Of a stretch of 64,000 nt of DNA, positions 11,210 through 22,900 are shown piece after piece (position 1 is the stretch's first letter; every line of letters begins with the position of its first letter). A program made the translations under genes and the position numbers. The notes beneath the pieces are model-generated. The model was not told where the DNA came from. It searched no databases and worked only from the letters and a program-made list of their open reading frames with translations. The DNA is from Amyelois transitella (Eukaryota; Arthropoda; Insecta; Lepidoptera; Pyralidae), in contig NC_083509.1 in the NCBI RefSeq assembly GCF_032362555.1, positions 2,108,001-2,172,000 of the forward strand, given 5' to 3'.

Positions 11210-11920
11210 GTACGGAAGTACGGATTTTAGTTTTACCTATCTACCGCTCACACACAATTCATCCTATACAAATGATGTGTTATAAAAGCAAATGTTAATC
11301 AAAAATTAAAAATTTTTAATCCATTGTCTTTCAAACTGCCTTTATTTAAATAATGAAAACCATTTCCTTTTCTTAATAGTAATACCAAAATTGAACGGAA
11401 CTATTTTATTGTTTACAAATTCTGCATTGATCAAAAGCACTATAGAAGAATAAATGATGTTCTGGCAAGGTCGTAGGATACCAATAATGGTTATGTAGTG
11501 TTAATTTCATGAATAGGAACATGGAGATTCCACGCTCCGTGGGTTTGGTCAAGGAGATATCTGATGATCAGGGTTGGCTGCTCTCAGAAAGTAATATCAA
11601 TGGATTCCTTACCATATATGGAAACAGAGAAAAAGATAAAATTCTTGGTTTGTAAAAAATAGAATGAAATAAATATTAAAGCGGGCTTTTTATAAATAAT
11701 ACTATGTATTAAAATAACTCAAACTACTCGACCGATTTTGACGACATTTTTTCGAACTCTGTCATAAAAAATTCCTATACTAGTAACTTAACTATGGTAC
11801 TATCTAAGGAATACTCACATAGGCGTACGAGTATCAAATATCTTTTCTAAATTTAAATGAATCAACAAAAGGGCAGATTATACTCAAGTATACGCGTAAA
11901 AATTAAGACTATTTGACAGC
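11210..11920. other. Intergenic, no gene seen
   Basis: AT-rich sequence next to the Helitron complex. A short stretch near 11,720-11,750 resembles Helitron internal text (CGACCGATTTTGACGACATT). Nothing else is recognisable. Confidence 0.4.
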
Positions 11921-11921
11921 A

Positions 11922-12140
11922 TCTGTAGCGCAGCGCTAGTGCGCTTAGTAGTTGTAACATAATAGATCCCGGGTTCTAATTTCGCCTTTTTCTGATTATC
12001 CTAGGTCTTGGACGTTTATCTATTTAAGTATTTAACATAAAATATAGTTGAGTTAGTATCTCGTAACACAAGTCTCGAACTTACTTTGAGACTAACTCGA
12101 TCTGCTTAATTTGTCCCGTATATATTTATTTATTCTTATT
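11922..12140 (+). mobile_element. tRNA-derived SINE (degraded copy)
   Basis: It carries the A-box-like text CTGTAGCGCAGCGCTAG, a damaged B box (GGGTTCTAATTTCG), and the SINE body with GTATCTCGTAACACAAGTCT and a terminal ATTTATTTATT. It is the most diverged of the plus-strand copies. Confidence 0.75.
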
Positions 12141-12390
12141 CCAGGACGTAACCTGTTTGAGAGAATCTGAAATTCCTTTAGTACATAGTAATAATTACCT
12201 CAGCTATATCGCGCCACCGACCTCGCACCATGGTGTGCTGGGTATCCATGTCATTCGTGTCTCATTATCATCATCATTATATTAATATTCATTAATTACA
12301 CAGTTTCTAAGTTTATCTTCAGTTTAACTACTATTCGTACGAGTATTTTAGGAATTTCTATGTTGCTTTATTTTAGTTAAGAACTTTTTG

Positions 12391-12580
12391 TGCTGTGTGG
12401 TTCCCGGCACCAATATAAAAAAAGAATAGGACCACTCTATCTCGTTCCCATGGATGTCGTAAAAGGCGACTAAGGGATAGGCTTACAAACTTGGGATTCT
12501 TCTTTTAGGCGATGGTCTTTTCAGGACTGTTGGCTCTGTCTACCCCGCAAGGGATATAGACGTGACCATATGTATGTATA
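12391..12580 (+). repeat. (TATG)n-tailed interspersed repeat
   Basis: It starts with TGTGGTTCCCGGCACCAAT, contains GTCGTAAAAGGCGACTAAGG, and ends CCCCGCAAGGGATATAGACG followed by TATGTATG. The middle is shortened. About 20 copies lie in the window; the family is a widespread lepidopteran element with a microsatellite tail. No coding. Confidence 0.8.
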
Positions 12581-14100
12581 AATATTTATATGCTTTTCAG
12601 AATGGTAGCGTAAGATTAATTTATAATTCTCTCCCCGCATCTCTCTTCTCCTATATATACCTACAACTTGGGGATTTTCATGGGAAGAGTGAAAAGGTAT
12701 TACGAGTATTTGAGTTTGCGTGCACCACATTGCTTAGGCCTCACATTGCTTACCACTAGGCTGAATGAGGTTAAACACACTCAAATTATTATATGAAAAA
12801 GGACAATCAAGAGAATGGCTTGAAGTTCAACACTTGGGCGATGAGGGTTGGAATCTTAGTTTACTTTCTGAATCTGATTCCATAATTAAGGCATCCAATT
12901 GAACCTTGCCTTCAAATAAATTGTGAAAATTGGCGCTGTTTACGCCGTAGATATCTAAGTACCTATGTAATTTTAATTTTCCATTTCATAATATCTTTAA
13001 CTTTTTTGTTGATTAGCTATCATAATTATAAAGAAACAATTTACAAATATCTTTTGTAAAATAAAAGTATAATGCTGCAACAATCATTTAATAAACTTGA
13101 ACGTAATAAGAACCTCCTCATCTAAAGTCGTTAGATTTTTTTATCTCAATGAAAACAATGCACTGACAAATTTGACATATCAATTAACAATAGCACAGGG
13201 CAAGGTCGCGTTCACAGCTGTCTTTGTATGCTAATAGAGTAAATATATATGTTTCATACTATCACGATACGACTATTTCCCATAGGGGTGCACAGAGACT
13301 ATGGATTTCCGCTTACTTTAGATATCCGTAAATATATCTCTTGCTTTATCTATTTTGATGCAATGTTAAGTATCGCCAGCAAAGCTTAATTTTCATCAAA
13401 TCTAATCGACATACCTACATATAATAACGTCTTTATCCCTAGCAGGGTATACAGAGCCAACAGTCTTGAAAAAACTGAAAGCCACGTTCAGTTTTATGCC
13501 TTCATGATAGAATCGAGATTCATCCTTAATCTTATGCAATTACTGAAAGCAAAAGTAATATAATTCCATTATGCCACAACGCCTTTGCCATACTGCCATA
13601 TGAACGAAGTAATCCTAACTTTCTACCGGAGGTGAGCAGGCACTTGCTCTGCAGTTTTAACATATCAATGACACTTTCGCTACGTAACGTAGGCGCGTAA
13701 TAAGAAGTATGTTGTTTAGTAAAAGTAGATTGTTACGCCGAAAATTAGATGCCCTTTTGTTTTTATTCGGTGCATTTCGGCTTAATTATAGATTAGCTTT
13801 TTCACACAGCGCCGCCCACGTGAGGCTCGGGTATATTGTACTTAAGAGCACGAAGTATGCATTGTCATATTTTATTTAATTTATGCGTTATTTTTTTCTT
13901 GTCTTTTTGCGTTGATGGCCAAATGTGCGAAGTTAAGATCAATAACAGATCTTGTCAATGATTTATTAATTTTATATTTGTTTGAAAATAACTTTATGAA
14001 AATTTAATGCGCAAGATGAATTTTTTCATCCCACCTCGACCATGTACCAATGACTATTTTCAAAGTCATGTACTTACGATGATGGAAAACATCGTGAGGA
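12581..14100. other. Intergenic, repeat fragments only
   Basis: No exon-like frame was found. A minus-strand fragment of the (TATG)n-tailed repeat lies at about 13,420-13,522. The remainder is AT-rich single-copy-looking sequence. Confidence 0.4.
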
Positions 14101-14340
14101 CACCTACACGTTCAGGCAGCTGGATGTAACCATGATCGATCCAATACGAGTTAGGTTCCGAGTTAGGTACAGAGTTAGGCAAAAGTTGCGGAGGTCAGAC
14201 GGAAGTCGCTTCGTGTAAAAACCTGGCTCACCCAATCCAAAATCCATGTTCAAAGACATACCCCGAGCTCCTCTCCAGAGATGAGGATGCAACCAGGAAT
14301 AAAGCCAGGAGGAAGATGACTTTTAAGATACCATAATAAA
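14100..14340. repeat. Probable retrotransposon 3'-tail remnant
   Basis: Text of the kind GAGGTCAGACGGAAGTCGCTT and AACCTGGCTCACCCAATCC is familiar from 3' tails of lepidopteran non-LTR elements. No intact reading frame is seen. The family assignment is uncertain. Confidence 0.35.
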
Positions 14341-14757
14341 AAATATTAATTACGTAATCTGCAGAAGGTGGCCTAATAAATATAACCACTGATTTTTGAG
14401 ATTATATTTGGAAATATTATTTCGGAGTTTTGAAATGCTGCAAAAAAAATGTTGAAAACCCAAGTCTATTCATATCTATTCAAGCTCAACAAAAAGGTTC
14501 AAATCCTCGATGTATTTGCCTCTTTTTGCTGCTAGCAAACCGGATTAGTCTACTTTCTATCGATATTACTAACGCTTTGAAACTTGACCTACATTCAGAT
14601 CTAAATTAGAATCTATAGATCATATTAAATGTACTTTATACGTAGATAATAGATTCGTAGTTTGAATGCTAATCGATGTTGAAGCATTAAGGGAAAACCC
14701 TCTGACTAAACTCGTATTGTTTAGTTAAAATAGAATAACCGTGCTTTTCCTGGTACT

Positions 14758-14885
14758 TCAGAATAGGACCACATCTTATCTTTCCCATGTATGTCGTAAA
14801 CAGCGACTAAGGGATAGGCTAATATTTGTAAATCGATAGGATGTTAGGCGATGGACTAACAACCTGTAACTATTTGAATCTCAAC
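14758..14885 (+). repeat. (TATG)n-tailed repeat, partial
   Basis: It contains AGAATAGGACCAC, GCGACTAAGGGATAGGCT and GGCGATGGACTAACAACCTG. The tail is missing. Confidence 0.7.
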
Positions 14886-15101
14886 TTATCCCTTAGTCTC
14901 TTAGTCATGCAAACGGGTAACAATACTGCCGTGCGGTCAGCGGTGACCGGCGCTCCAGTTGGCTTTATGCCACGTTGCTCAATCGGAGTAATGTTATGGA
15001 AAATGTGGCCCGAATTCTAAACTACAAGTTTATTGAAAGTTTATTGTTAACTAGCTGTTGGCGGCAACTTCGTACGCGTGGATTTTATGACTTATTGATT
15101 G

Positions 15102-15331
15102 ATACATACATATAGTCACGTCTTTATTCCTTGCGGGGTAGACATGCCAACAAACTGTAAAAGACTGAAAGGCCACGTTCAGCTTTACGGTTTTATGATC
15201 GAATTGAGATTTAAATAGTGACATGTTGCTAACAGAATAATCCCAAGTATATAAACCTATCGTTTAGTCGTCTTTTACAACATCCATGGGAAAGAGATGG
15301 AGTGTTCCTATTCTTTTTTCTATTGGTGCCT
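15102..15331 (-). repeat. (TATG)n-tailed repeat, minus-strand copy
   Basis: It begins TACATACATATAGTCACGTC, carries CCTTGCGGGGTAGAC, and ends ATTGGTGCC, the reverse complement of the family start. Confidence 0.8.
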
Positions 15332-16244
15332 TTTTCAACTTGACTATAACATTAAAATGAAGATGAAGAAGTTTTCGAATCAGCCAGTGACCTTGACTTC
15401 TGCTTGCCCTATCAACAAATATCGTATCAAATTGACCCCATCTCGTTTTTTCACTGTTTCATGGTAAAATTTTGCAATTAAACAATAACTATGTGCCAAA
15501 AAAAGGGGCTGTATTGTAGATTAAGAGGTTAAGCTTAGATAGTTTTTGTATATGTGTGAAAAAAATATATTTCCACAGAAAAAGTTGTGGACGAAGAAAC
15601 AAATAGACAATGTTTGTTTCGCAATCTGGCATTGTTAACTTCTTGGGCGTTTAAGAGAGAAAAAACATAATTTTATTATGACGTTGGTTACAAAGTTGTG
15701 TAACAATCCAAATTAATAAATTATTACTACATTAAATAAGAAATTATTCTTACCAGAGCAGTAGTGTTCACGTGATACTATAAGTAACGTTTAATAATTT
15801 AAAAAAAAAATGAATATAGTGCTAAAAGTTGTGCTCACCTACAATTGGATGCTTGAATTTAATTTTTTAAGTGTATTTTTATAATGTAATCAATTAATCA
15901 TGTAATCTGTTGGTGTCCCTATATAAATAAATACTCCATATAGATTTTGTAGCAATATTTTTCAGGTGCAGACATCGGTCGTTTCAATTTAATTATATGA
16001 AGGTATTGAGTTCAATGTGTTTTGTTTAATCTATGTATATACTCAGACGAGCACGTTGATGTCTTTTGTACAAGCTTCAAACTCGCAGACTTTTCGAATT
16101 TTTCACGACGTATTAAAAACCCATTATTTGCACTTTCTAGCGATCTGCTTTTGTAATAATACATATAATGGTCACAAAGTCGACAGTTATTTACGAAATA
16201 TAATAACAATAATTACTTAGTGAAATTCCCATGCGAGAAATACG
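15332..16244. other. Intergenic, no gene seen
   Basis: AT-rich sequence. Two short overlapping frames on opposite strands (about 16,012-16,220) show no family features and no splice context. Confidence 0.4.
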
Positions 16245-16450
16245 GTGCTGTGTGGTTCCCAGCACCAATATAATCACCACTCTTGTCCATGGATTTCGTG
16301 AAAAGCGACTAAGGGATAGGGTTATAAACTTGGGATTCTCCTTGTAAGCGATGGGTTAGCAACCTGTCGTCACTATTTGAATCTCAATTCTATCAACTGA
16401 TCGTGGCCTGTCAGTCTTCCAAGACTGCTGACTCTATCTATCTGATGGTA
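16245..16450 (+). repeat. (TATG)n-tailed repeat
   Basis: It starts GTGCTGTGTGGTTCCCAGCA and carries the GCGACTAAGGGATAGG and TAGCAACCTGTC phrases. It ends imperfectly near TCTATCTATCTGATGGTATG. Confidence 0.75.
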
Positions 16451-16716
16451 TGAATGAAATGAACGAATGAATTTCAATCAGCTAACAGGAGGCAATGAAC
16501 GCGAACGTTTGCCAGTGAAATGTATCGGAGCGACGTGAGCGAATTCACTTTCTATATTCGGACCGCGCCTCTTTGCTTTATTTTTTGTTCCGATTTATAT
16601 TTTAAAAAGCATTACGTGTATATTTGGTTGGTTGTAAAAAAAAAAGTTATTTGGTTGTTTGCTTTGAACGCGGTTACTTAATAATCAAATTCATTTTAAT
16701 GTTGCCATAACGAATT

Positions 16717-16830
16717 TCAATTCTATCACTAGGCCATGCAGCTGAATGTGGTCTATCAGTCTTTTCGGAACTGTTGGCTCTGTCTACCCCGCAAGATATA
16801 TAGACGTGATTTATGTATGTATGTTTTTAC
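16717..16830 (+). repeat. (TATG)n-tailed repeat, 3' part
   Basis: Only the 3' half is present: TCAATTCTATCACTAGGCC to CCCCGCAAGATATATAGACG and TATGTATGTATG. Confidence 0.75.
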
Positions 16831-17950
16831 GCATAGTTGTTGTTAGGATTTATTTTCGTCATTTAAAAGATACGTCTACTGAAATTCGAACGGCTTGTCT
16901 ACATTTGTAACCTCTAAATTCTCATTTATATTTCGAAAATAATAAAAATAATCACAGAAATACCCTTAATACTTAAGGATTTATAAAATAATTTAAATCC
17001 TGGGGTATTTTTCTCCGGTTGCTTTTTGGGGGGCTCACCTTGGCCGATTATAGCCACTATCTAAATTATAGGTCACATATTAACAAGTATAATTATTATT
17101 ATAAGAACACTATTTAAAAGTATTAATAATATAACTAAAACACGAATTTGATAATTATAAACGACGAGCTGATCTGAGTAACTGAAAACCTAGGAACTAG
17201 AGTATCTACTTAAATAAACAAAAAAATTTAAAAAGAGGTTGTTCAAACAGGCAGTTAAAATGAGACACAACTTCATTGGTTAGTGAGTAGTACCTACTGG
17301 CTGGAAACCAAATTAAATTAAAAAAAAAGGAACAAAAAATGAATTTTTAGAATTTTAGCCCGTGTTTATTGTTTAGTTCAGCTTATTGATTATACTTTTT
17401 TAAAGTCCTTTTAATTTGAATAATTAGTTCTTCAGTGCATATTGTAAAAGTCTAAATATACTTTAAAATATTGCGATAATACAGTGCCATTTACATAGCT
17501 TATTCTGCAGTTTTTTTCAGGACGCCTACAAATCGTTCTCTTTGCTCATATTTCAAGAAATATGTTTGTATGTTTTGGGAGTTCAATAAATTAGAATTTT
17601 AATTTTAAAAATATATATTATTTTTAATTCAAACATAATCACCTAGTTGACATTTGCTCAACTCAGAACACACTAATGTCTTACTTAAGAATGCTAATGT
17701 GTGGAGCAGAATTATAAATATCAAATATTAGGTATAAAATTTTAAATTAAAAAATAAACTATATACTTTATTTCATCATACCTATGTTCGTATGGTAAAT
17801 TCAATTGAGATAAACCAATATCAAAAAAGGGCGTTTATAATGATACTGAATGAATGAAGGAACATATAACAAAATCTTGCATACACGAACATATAATGTT
17901 ATTCGTTTGTTTACCAATTCATGTAAACAGAAAACATATAAAATCATTAT
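16831..17950. other. Intergenic, AT-rich, no gene seen
   Basis: No repeat family or exon could be recognised here. Confidence 0.4.
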
Positions 17951-17953
17951 AAA

Positions 17954-18142
17954 TATATACGGTACAAATAACACAGATTGAGTAAGCATCGAAGTAAGTT
18001 CAAAACCTGCGCTACGAGATACAAACTTAACGATACTATATTTTATAATAAATACTTATATAGATAAACATCCAAGACCCAGACCAATCAGAAAAAGTGC
18101 GTTTCTCATCATGCCCTGGCCGGGATTCGCATCGACTCCTGT
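17954..18142 (-). mobile_element. tRNA-derived SINE, minus strand, head truncated
   Basis: It reads from the tail (ACGGTACAAATAACACAGAT) to the B box (GCCGGGATTCGCATCGA, mutated). The A-box part is lost. Same family as at 18,706 and 36,573. Confidence 0.8.
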
Positions 18143-18705
18143 ACAAATTAGTACAAAGGTTTTTGTTTAAATATTTTTTTAACATAATAAATTTCTTCAC
18201 ATTTTTAAAGAAATCCCTTTCAGCAGACACGAGAAAGGAAAAGGATGTCAGAATAATTTACTTAAAAGTATCTTATTTGCATATTAACTTAAAATTAGTC
18301 TGCTATTGAAATACTTCACATCTCTTTACAAAAGGTTACCAATCTAACGAGATACAATCTGCATTACTTTACACCGGGTTTCAGCTCTATTTGATTACTT
18401 AATTGTTGTTTTTTTATAATCTCGATAAAAAAATATTTCTTTATTTATTAGAACCAGATTACTAAATTTTAATGAGCTTATAATGGCAAATATAGACCTT
18501 GTCTTTCGTCCAAAATATTCCTCTATTAGAAAACATTAAAAGAAAAAAAATCCTTACGGTATGACAGAGCCTAGTCACAAGGCGCTACGTTTAGCTAAAT
18601 GGTTTATTCATGGAAGTGTGATTAGGAACATGTAGCTTAAAAAAACCCAAGATTACAATGTAGTCGATAATATTTTTACCTATATGTAGTTTGATGTGAG
18701 TATGA

Positions 18706-18890
18706 GACGGCCTCTATGGCGCAGCGGTATAGCGCTTCTCTATGACACAGTAGGTCCCAGGTTCGAATCCCGGCCAAGGCATGGTGAGAAACGACTTTTC
18801 TGATTGACCAGTGCCATGGATCGAAAAATAGTATCTCGTAACATAAGTTTCAAACTTACTCGATCTGGGTAATTTATTCTATTTTTACCT
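18706..18890 (+). mobile_element. tRNA-derived SINE
   Basis: The head GACGGCCTCTATGGCGCAGC contains an A box, and GGTTCGAATCCCGGCC is a near-consensus B box about 45 bp later, as in RNA polymerase III promoters. The body text (TTTTCTGATTGACCAG, ACTCGATCTGGGTAATTT) matches the other copies, with an internal deletion. It is not a functional tRNA gene because no cloverleaf closes. Confidence 0.88.
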
Positions 18891-19129
18891 TCATATTTAG
18901 AGAACTTATGAAGCCATTTATAAAAGGCACATTAATAATAATTAAATTTATAATTAATAATCAACAACAACAAACCATAGTTCTTCTGTTCGATAGAGAA
19001 TTTGATCCATTTCTCGGTTACATAACCCTGCGCTATTGGAGCATAAAATACGCATAGTCCAAAAACCACCTGATTCGCTGGTTTCTCGCGGTCTGCCGCC
19101 GCGACAAAAGGTTTATTATTTCCATACTT

Positions 19130-19250
19130 CCTATAGAACATTCGTCAACATTCGTCGGAGCCGCGGTTCCCCAGGCATAACACCTAGCCTGGCGGAAGAT
19201 CTTCCCTTTGGAAGCGGTCGAGCCGAATCATCGCTCCCGCTATAAGGTTT
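19130..19250 (+). repeat. GC-rich interspersed repeat (second copy at about 4,898-5,000)
   Basis: Both copies share GGAGCCGCGGTTCCCCAGGC, ATAACACCTAGCCTGG and GAAGATCTTCCCTTTG. Function and family are not recognised. Confidence 0.6.
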
Positions 19251-19617
19251 TTCACTTATTTCGGTAATTGCTGCATCTATTTATTTATGTATATTATTTA
19301 TTTTTTGTAGTTTTATGTATGTATATTATAATTATTTTATTTTATATTTTGTGTGGGTATTTATTTAGTTTGACCCCACATAAAGTTCTCTGTCAGACCC
19401 AATGGTTGACTGGTAGATAATGCTAAAGTTTAAATAAATAAATAAACATTTTGAATTTACTGCCCAAAATTTTGCCGCGTGTTTGATGACAAATATAGAC
19501 AAGTTTTTTTAAACAAAGTTTAGCTGCATTTTTGATGAAGTAATTTTTCATTTCCCTTGCAATTCATTCTAATGATATTGTTATTATTGTAAAGAGACAT
19601 ATTTGAATTTTTGTGTT

Positions 19618-19741
19618 TATCTAGAACGAGTAAAATCTAAAATAACTGGACTTATTTTGACGAAAAAATTACCACAACGATAGAATAGACCTTAAAGAGT
19701 AAATTTAATTCCCACAGGAGCGAAGTCCCTTGAAAAGCTAG
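19618..19741 (+). mobile_element. Helitron/HINE 3' fragment
   Basis: It ends in GGAGCGAAGTCCCTTGAAAA followed by CTAG at 19738-19741, the pattern of a decayed lepidopteran Helitron tail. The 5' end is not identified. Confidence 0.5.
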
Positions 19742-19799
19742 TCTAGAACAATAGTAATCTCCAAATTCATGAATGACTTGTGAAATAAACTAGAAATTC

Positions 19800-20010
19800 A
19801 TAGAATAGAATAGATTTATTTTCAAAATTGGAGACAAGGCATCACTTATTGACGTCACATCACTTAAATCTAATTATAACTGCTACCGCTTCTAAACCCC
19901 ATGTGTAGAAGAAGCTGCGGAACAAACTACACTGCAGCATTTTCAGCGGTCAATTTACAAATATAGATCTCTTAAATCTGAATATAATAAAGTCTAGATT
20001 AAAATACATG
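19800..20010 (-). repeat. Interspersed repeat with oligo-A tail (family C), minus strand
   Basis: It starts ATAGAATAGATTTATTTTCA and contains CGGAACAAACTACACTGCAG and AATATAGATCTCTTAAATCT. Other copies lie at about 27,025-27,165, 38,872-39,010 (minus) and 42,455-42,678 (plus). The plus-strand form ends AATAAATCTATTCTATTC, a retroposon-like tail. Confidence 0.65.
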
Positions 20011-20879
20011 AATGAAACATATTTTCTACCGCTAGTTATAAGCTTTTGCCCCCGTAGCATGTCACGCGCGACGCCGTTTTTATCGCGCGATAAACTGTCG
20101 TTTCACGTCATTATAAAAACGGAAACATTATACCGGCCCATCTCCATAATAACCTGATAAGATTTTATATGAAACATTGGATTTTTTTCTCCTTCTTCAG
20201 AAGTTCTTCATAAAATGCAAAAAAGTAATTGACTGAATAGTTTTCGTCAGGGTTGTTATTGGTAAATATTAAATGCGCCTTTTTAACTTAAGTTAATAGT
20301 TTAAAATTACTTAACGTTGAATGTGCGACGTTGTTGCGAAAATATTGCCTTATATCCTGCTTTTAATCTCGTAATATATGTCATTTAATAACCACTTTTA
20401 CTTGATACATTTTATATAAATATTGTAACTTTTCTTTATTTATGCGTTTCTGAAAATCTAAATGTCTTTAACTACTTATTTTTATAAGGTATTTATGTAT
20501 TTTTGGTAGGTATTTATGTAAAAAATTAATTAATATGAATAAGCTCATACAGAAAGTTGACAGGAATAGACGTGGTTTATGTACGTGAAATATATTTCAA
20601 ATAACTTTTAATGAGTCCAATATATTTTAGAATTTTGAGAACAGCGTTATCCCTGGATATCCTAACTTTTTATATTTCCTAGAACTTTAAGAAATTGCTT
20701 CTACAACCTAAGGACAATTAAATAATATTTTATTACGAGTTTTAGTGTTCATTAGCAACTTACGTCTTCTAAGACAGTCTTATGTAGAGCCGTTAAAAAT
20801 AACAAGAGATGGTGTTTAGACGTAATATGACATGAATTGTGTAATTAATGGTAAGAAATTACTTTTCCTTTTGTGATAA

Positions 20880-21560
20880 ATGGAGTGAAATGTTGTAACC
20901 GTGTGCCGGCTGCCCGCGGATTTACTTTCATAAAACAAGTTTTTATGCACCAGTTTAAGTTAGCCACCAACTCGGCGCAAATAATTAACGAATAAAATAT
21001 TTCGCCGATTCAAATCTGATAAGTAGTCGTGACGGCTGCCACACTCATGGTCGAATATTTAGAAAGCGCAGTCCAATTGTGTAACTTTGAAACCCTTACC
21101 TTAAACTATATCAAAAAACTTCGTGTTTCAGTATAAATCACTTTACAGATTATGTCGAATCCACCATCGTTCCGTCACTTGTGGCTGTAACACCTAATCA
21201 CACACGTTCACAATCAAAAAAAAACGTCAACACAACACACACTTCCCGCCGATAAGCATTTTTGAAAATAGAATCAGTTCGGAAATCGGTAGAGCTATGT
21301 CAACGGCCTCAGTGCAATCCGGACACTGAAGTCCGAAGGTGTCGCGATTGGGGTGTTCCGCTCGGTTGCACCCGGTCGCAATTAAGAAAAATAATTATTG
21401 GAACGTTTCGTTTGTGTTCGATTTTTTGAAATTTGGCGGGCTGCGTGTGTTACGTTGGTGCGGCGCGTGCGTGCTGCCTGTACGCGGGGAACGGTGCGCG
21501 AAATGCGACTGAAGTGACCGCACTACGCTATCGACACTCTCTGCCCACCGCCTGCACATA
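20880..21560. promoter_or_regulatory. CpG-enriched stretch, possible promoter
   Basis: In an AT-rich neighbourhood this stretch has many CpGs (for example GGCGCGTGCGTG and GTACGCGGGGAACGGTGCGCG) and no recognised repeat. It lies about 5 kb upstream of the first visible Pld coding exon and could hold the Pld transcription start and a non-coding exon. That link is inference; no TATA box or clear donor was pinned down. Confidence 0.3.
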
Positions 21561-21575
21561 TGTTAACAACTTGCA

Positions 21576-21766
21576 CTTCACGAAACATTTACCACTACAA
21601 CCCTCTCATTATACGCTTGGCGTTTGTCCTGGTTGGGTTTTCCCTGCGACCTCCATGCCAGAAGCCTCCACACCCGTTGATATAAAGCTGAATATGAAAA
21701 GTCGGGTACCTAGATGGCTCTACCCCTCGTTGCTTCACGAAATATTTACCACTACAACCCTCTCAA
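21576..21766. repeat. Direct repeat pair of about 33 bp
   Basis: CACGAAACATTTACCACTAC at 21,576-21,609 recurs with one change at 21,733-21,766, followed each time by AACCCTCTCA. The offset is 157 bp. Confidence 0.7.
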
Positions 21767-21899
21767 TATCCTCCCCGTGTTAGCCCAAGTCGGGTCTTGG
21801 AGAGGAGTCCCGGGTCCGCCATAAGCACGATCCAGGAATGAGGAAAGTCAAAGGAACACAAAATGCCTGTGTTCAGCAATAAATAAAAAAGTACTCTCT

Positions 21900-22160
21900 G
21901 CCTATCTATCCAGGAAAGAGGCGTGATTTTGTGTTGAGATATACATACATATGTACCTACATACATACAGGCAGGCGTAGGCATAAACAACATCTTTCCA
22001 CTTACCACGATCTCTGCATATGTAGGTTTCTTATATATTTACCTTTTTATATTTTTCTTAAAACATAAATACATATAATCACGTCTATATCCCTTGCGGG
22101 GTAGACAGAGATAACAGTCTTGTAAAGACTGATAGGCCATGTTCAGCTATTTGGCTTTAA
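21900..22160 (-). repeat. Minus-strand repeat cluster: non-LTR tail and (TATG)n-tailed repeat
   Basis: About 21,900-22,030 matches the GAGGCGTGATTT / CACGATCTCTGCATA tail type seen at 27,677 and 35,930. About 22,068-22,160 is a partial minus-strand (TATG)n-tailed repeat (CCTTGCGGGGTAGACAG). Confidence 0.6.
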
Positions 22161-22676
22161 GACATATTCTTAAAACATATTGTTATCAAAGGTCATAATT
22201 TTCTCAAATTTTCGTTTTATATCCTGTAATAAGCTTCTAACACTGTGTAATCTGTAGATATTTATTAAATCTATAGGTATACCAAATGAAGAAATGAAAA
22301 AATCCGGTTTCAAACTAATAACTGCTCTTGTACCTAATATATTCTTGTCTGTGAAACACCAACTAAACTTCAACAATGCTTTCGCTAAAGAAGGCTTTAG
22401 AAATAAAACCGGTGTACAAAAGAACTGCAACATTACAGTTTTTCAAAACGAAACTGCATATTTACATGCAAATAAGACTGACAAACTATGTTATTAGGAA
22501 ATATGTCAAAATAAGTATTTAGGTATGCTACCAAGTTTCGTGTGCAACTAATTGGAGTGCTTATATGGCATTATAATTATATTTTTGGTGAACTCTTTAT
22601 TAATCCACATACATAAACATGTTACATCTTTACTCCTTAAACTCCTTGGCAAATTTAGGTTATTAACTAGCGTTCG

Positions 22677-22900
22677 CCCGCGGCTCCGCCCGCGTTAAAC
22701 GAAAAGTCAAGGTAATTCCGTGTGGGAATTTCGGGTATTCCTGTATAAGCGCACCTAAGACCATAGAAGTAAGTAACCTACGTGCTAAATTTCAAATAAA
22801 TTTTCTAGATCCAGCCACTCGGTACCGAAAGAATTTTACACGTTTTGATTTAGTATCTAGTAGTTTTTAAGTACCTTAACTGTTTAATCTGGTGATTACA
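22677..22900 (-). mobile_element. Helitron 3' end, minus strand
   Basis: CTAG at 22677-22680 is followed inward by CGTTCGCCCGCGGCTCCGCC, a typical hairpin plus terminus. Internal text fades by about 22,900 and no 5' terminus was found. Confidence 0.65.

Noticed and set aside
18706..18780. Possible tRNA gene
   Set aside because: A and B boxes are present, but the acceptor and anticodon stems do not pair and the SINE body follows.
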